DNA of 14,492 nucleotides from Pseudomonadota bacterium (GTDB lineage Bacteria; Pseudomonadota; Alphaproteobacteria; Rickettsiales; SXRF01), in contig JAGWLJ010000008.1 in the NCBI GenBank assembly GCA_028873275.1, positions 1 through 14,492 of the forward strand, given 5' to 3'. A program made the position numbers and the translations under genes. This document shows, one piece after another, positions 14,324 through 14,492 of this stretch. Position 1 is the stretch's first letter. Every line of letters starts with the position of its first letter. The notes under the pieces are model-generated. The model was not told where the DNA came from. It made no database searches and saw nothing but the letters and a program-made list of their open reading frames with translations.

Positions 14324-14492
14324 TCATTGCCTACCATATGATAAAATAAATTGTTCCTTGCTGTATACCCTGATATCGCCCTGCTGACCTTTTATGGGAA
14401 TCTGCACTATAAGTGCCGGCGGCTCTTCCCCAGTGTTAAAGTTTGAACTAAATCGCGCCCCCGCAACCATTCGGACTTTAATCCGCCTGCTG
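14324..14492 (-). CDS. 3' end of a second recombinase-like gene (partial)
   Basis: The minus strand is open from the window edge to the TGA at 14326-14324, 55 codons. It begins RRIKVRMVAGARFSSNF, crosses the attachment core as MVAGA, and continues through the 94-bp repeat as EEPPALIVQIPIKGQQGDIRV before stopping. The tail of the recombinase remnant at tRNA-fMet (ISVVAGA) enters the same 13-base core in the same frame. Identification as a serine recombinase rests on this parallel and on the VAG tail seen in that family; the catalytic part would lie to the right of the window. Confidence 0.45.
   Translation of the reverse strand, partial: SRRIKVRMVAGARFSSNFNTGEEPPALIVQIPIKGQQGDIRVYSKEQFILSYGRQ
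14366..14459. repeat. 94-bp element-end repeat, right copy
   Basis: Partner of 8491-8584. Together the two bracket the unknown lysine-rich gene and the hydrolase-kinase cluster. Here the repeat runs directly into the attachment core, whereas the left copy has GGACGCGCTG in that place. Confidence 0.75.
14457..14469. other. Attachment core, right copy
   Basis: GCCCCCGCAACCA, identical to the 3' end of tRNA-fMet at 6905-6917. With the flanking bases 18 of 20 positions agree. It probably marks the junction with the next element. Confidence 0.6.

Overview
The window is a piece of an alphaproteobacterial chromosome. This rests on an alphaproteobacterial-type initiator tRNA, the gene repertoire and the moderately GC-rich core genes; genus cannot be told from the sequence. 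Positions 1 to about 6,840 look like ordinary core chromosome. From the 3' end of a tRNA-fMet gene (6841-6917) to the right edge the DNA looks like tandemly accreted integrated elements.

Core part. A 5'-truncated 2-Cys peroxiredoxin is followed by trxB, with a long GT/CA-rich hairpin between them; the two belong to one peroxide/thiol pathway. A convergent MgtC/SapB-type membrane protein, tRNA-Arg(ACG), an M16 zinc protease, tRNA-Leu(GAG) and lipB follow. Leftward-transcribed genes come next: a LysR-type regulator, with a probable small RNA ending in a perfect UUCG terminator beyond its 3' end, and an Arg/Ser-rich protein with three 25-residue repeats resembling the KGG stress motif. A small DUF378-type membrane protein precedes tRNA-fMet.

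Element part. On the minus strand the decayed 3' end of a serine-recombinase gene reads straight into the tRNA-fMet 3' end. Thirteen bases of that tRNA end (6905-6917) recur exactly at 14457-14469, where another recombinase-like 3' end enters from beyond the window in the same reading frame. A 94-bp sequence is repeated at 8491-8584 and 14366-14459 (76/94 identical by hand count). I read this as two adjacent elements with related right ends and one insertion specificity. The first (about 6905-8584) carries a four-repeat membrane protein. The second (about 8585-14456) carries an unknown lysine-rich protein and a four-gene cluster.

The cluster is the most interesting content: a nicotinamidase/isochorismatase-like cysteine hydrolase, a von Willebrand A protein with intact MIDAS, a PP2C phosphatase, and a Ser/Thr-type kinase with a beta-rich, probably propeller-like C-terminal half. 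VWA, PP2C and kinase match the TerY-P triad described in tellurite-resistance-associated stress systems. No TerD, TerC or TerZ gene is visible, and the linked hydrolase is unusual. Hairpins separate the first three genes, the phosphatase and kinase overlap, and a strong terminator closes the cluster. It is plausibly a mobile phospho-signalling stress or conflict module with an NAD-precursor enzyme; that function is inference.
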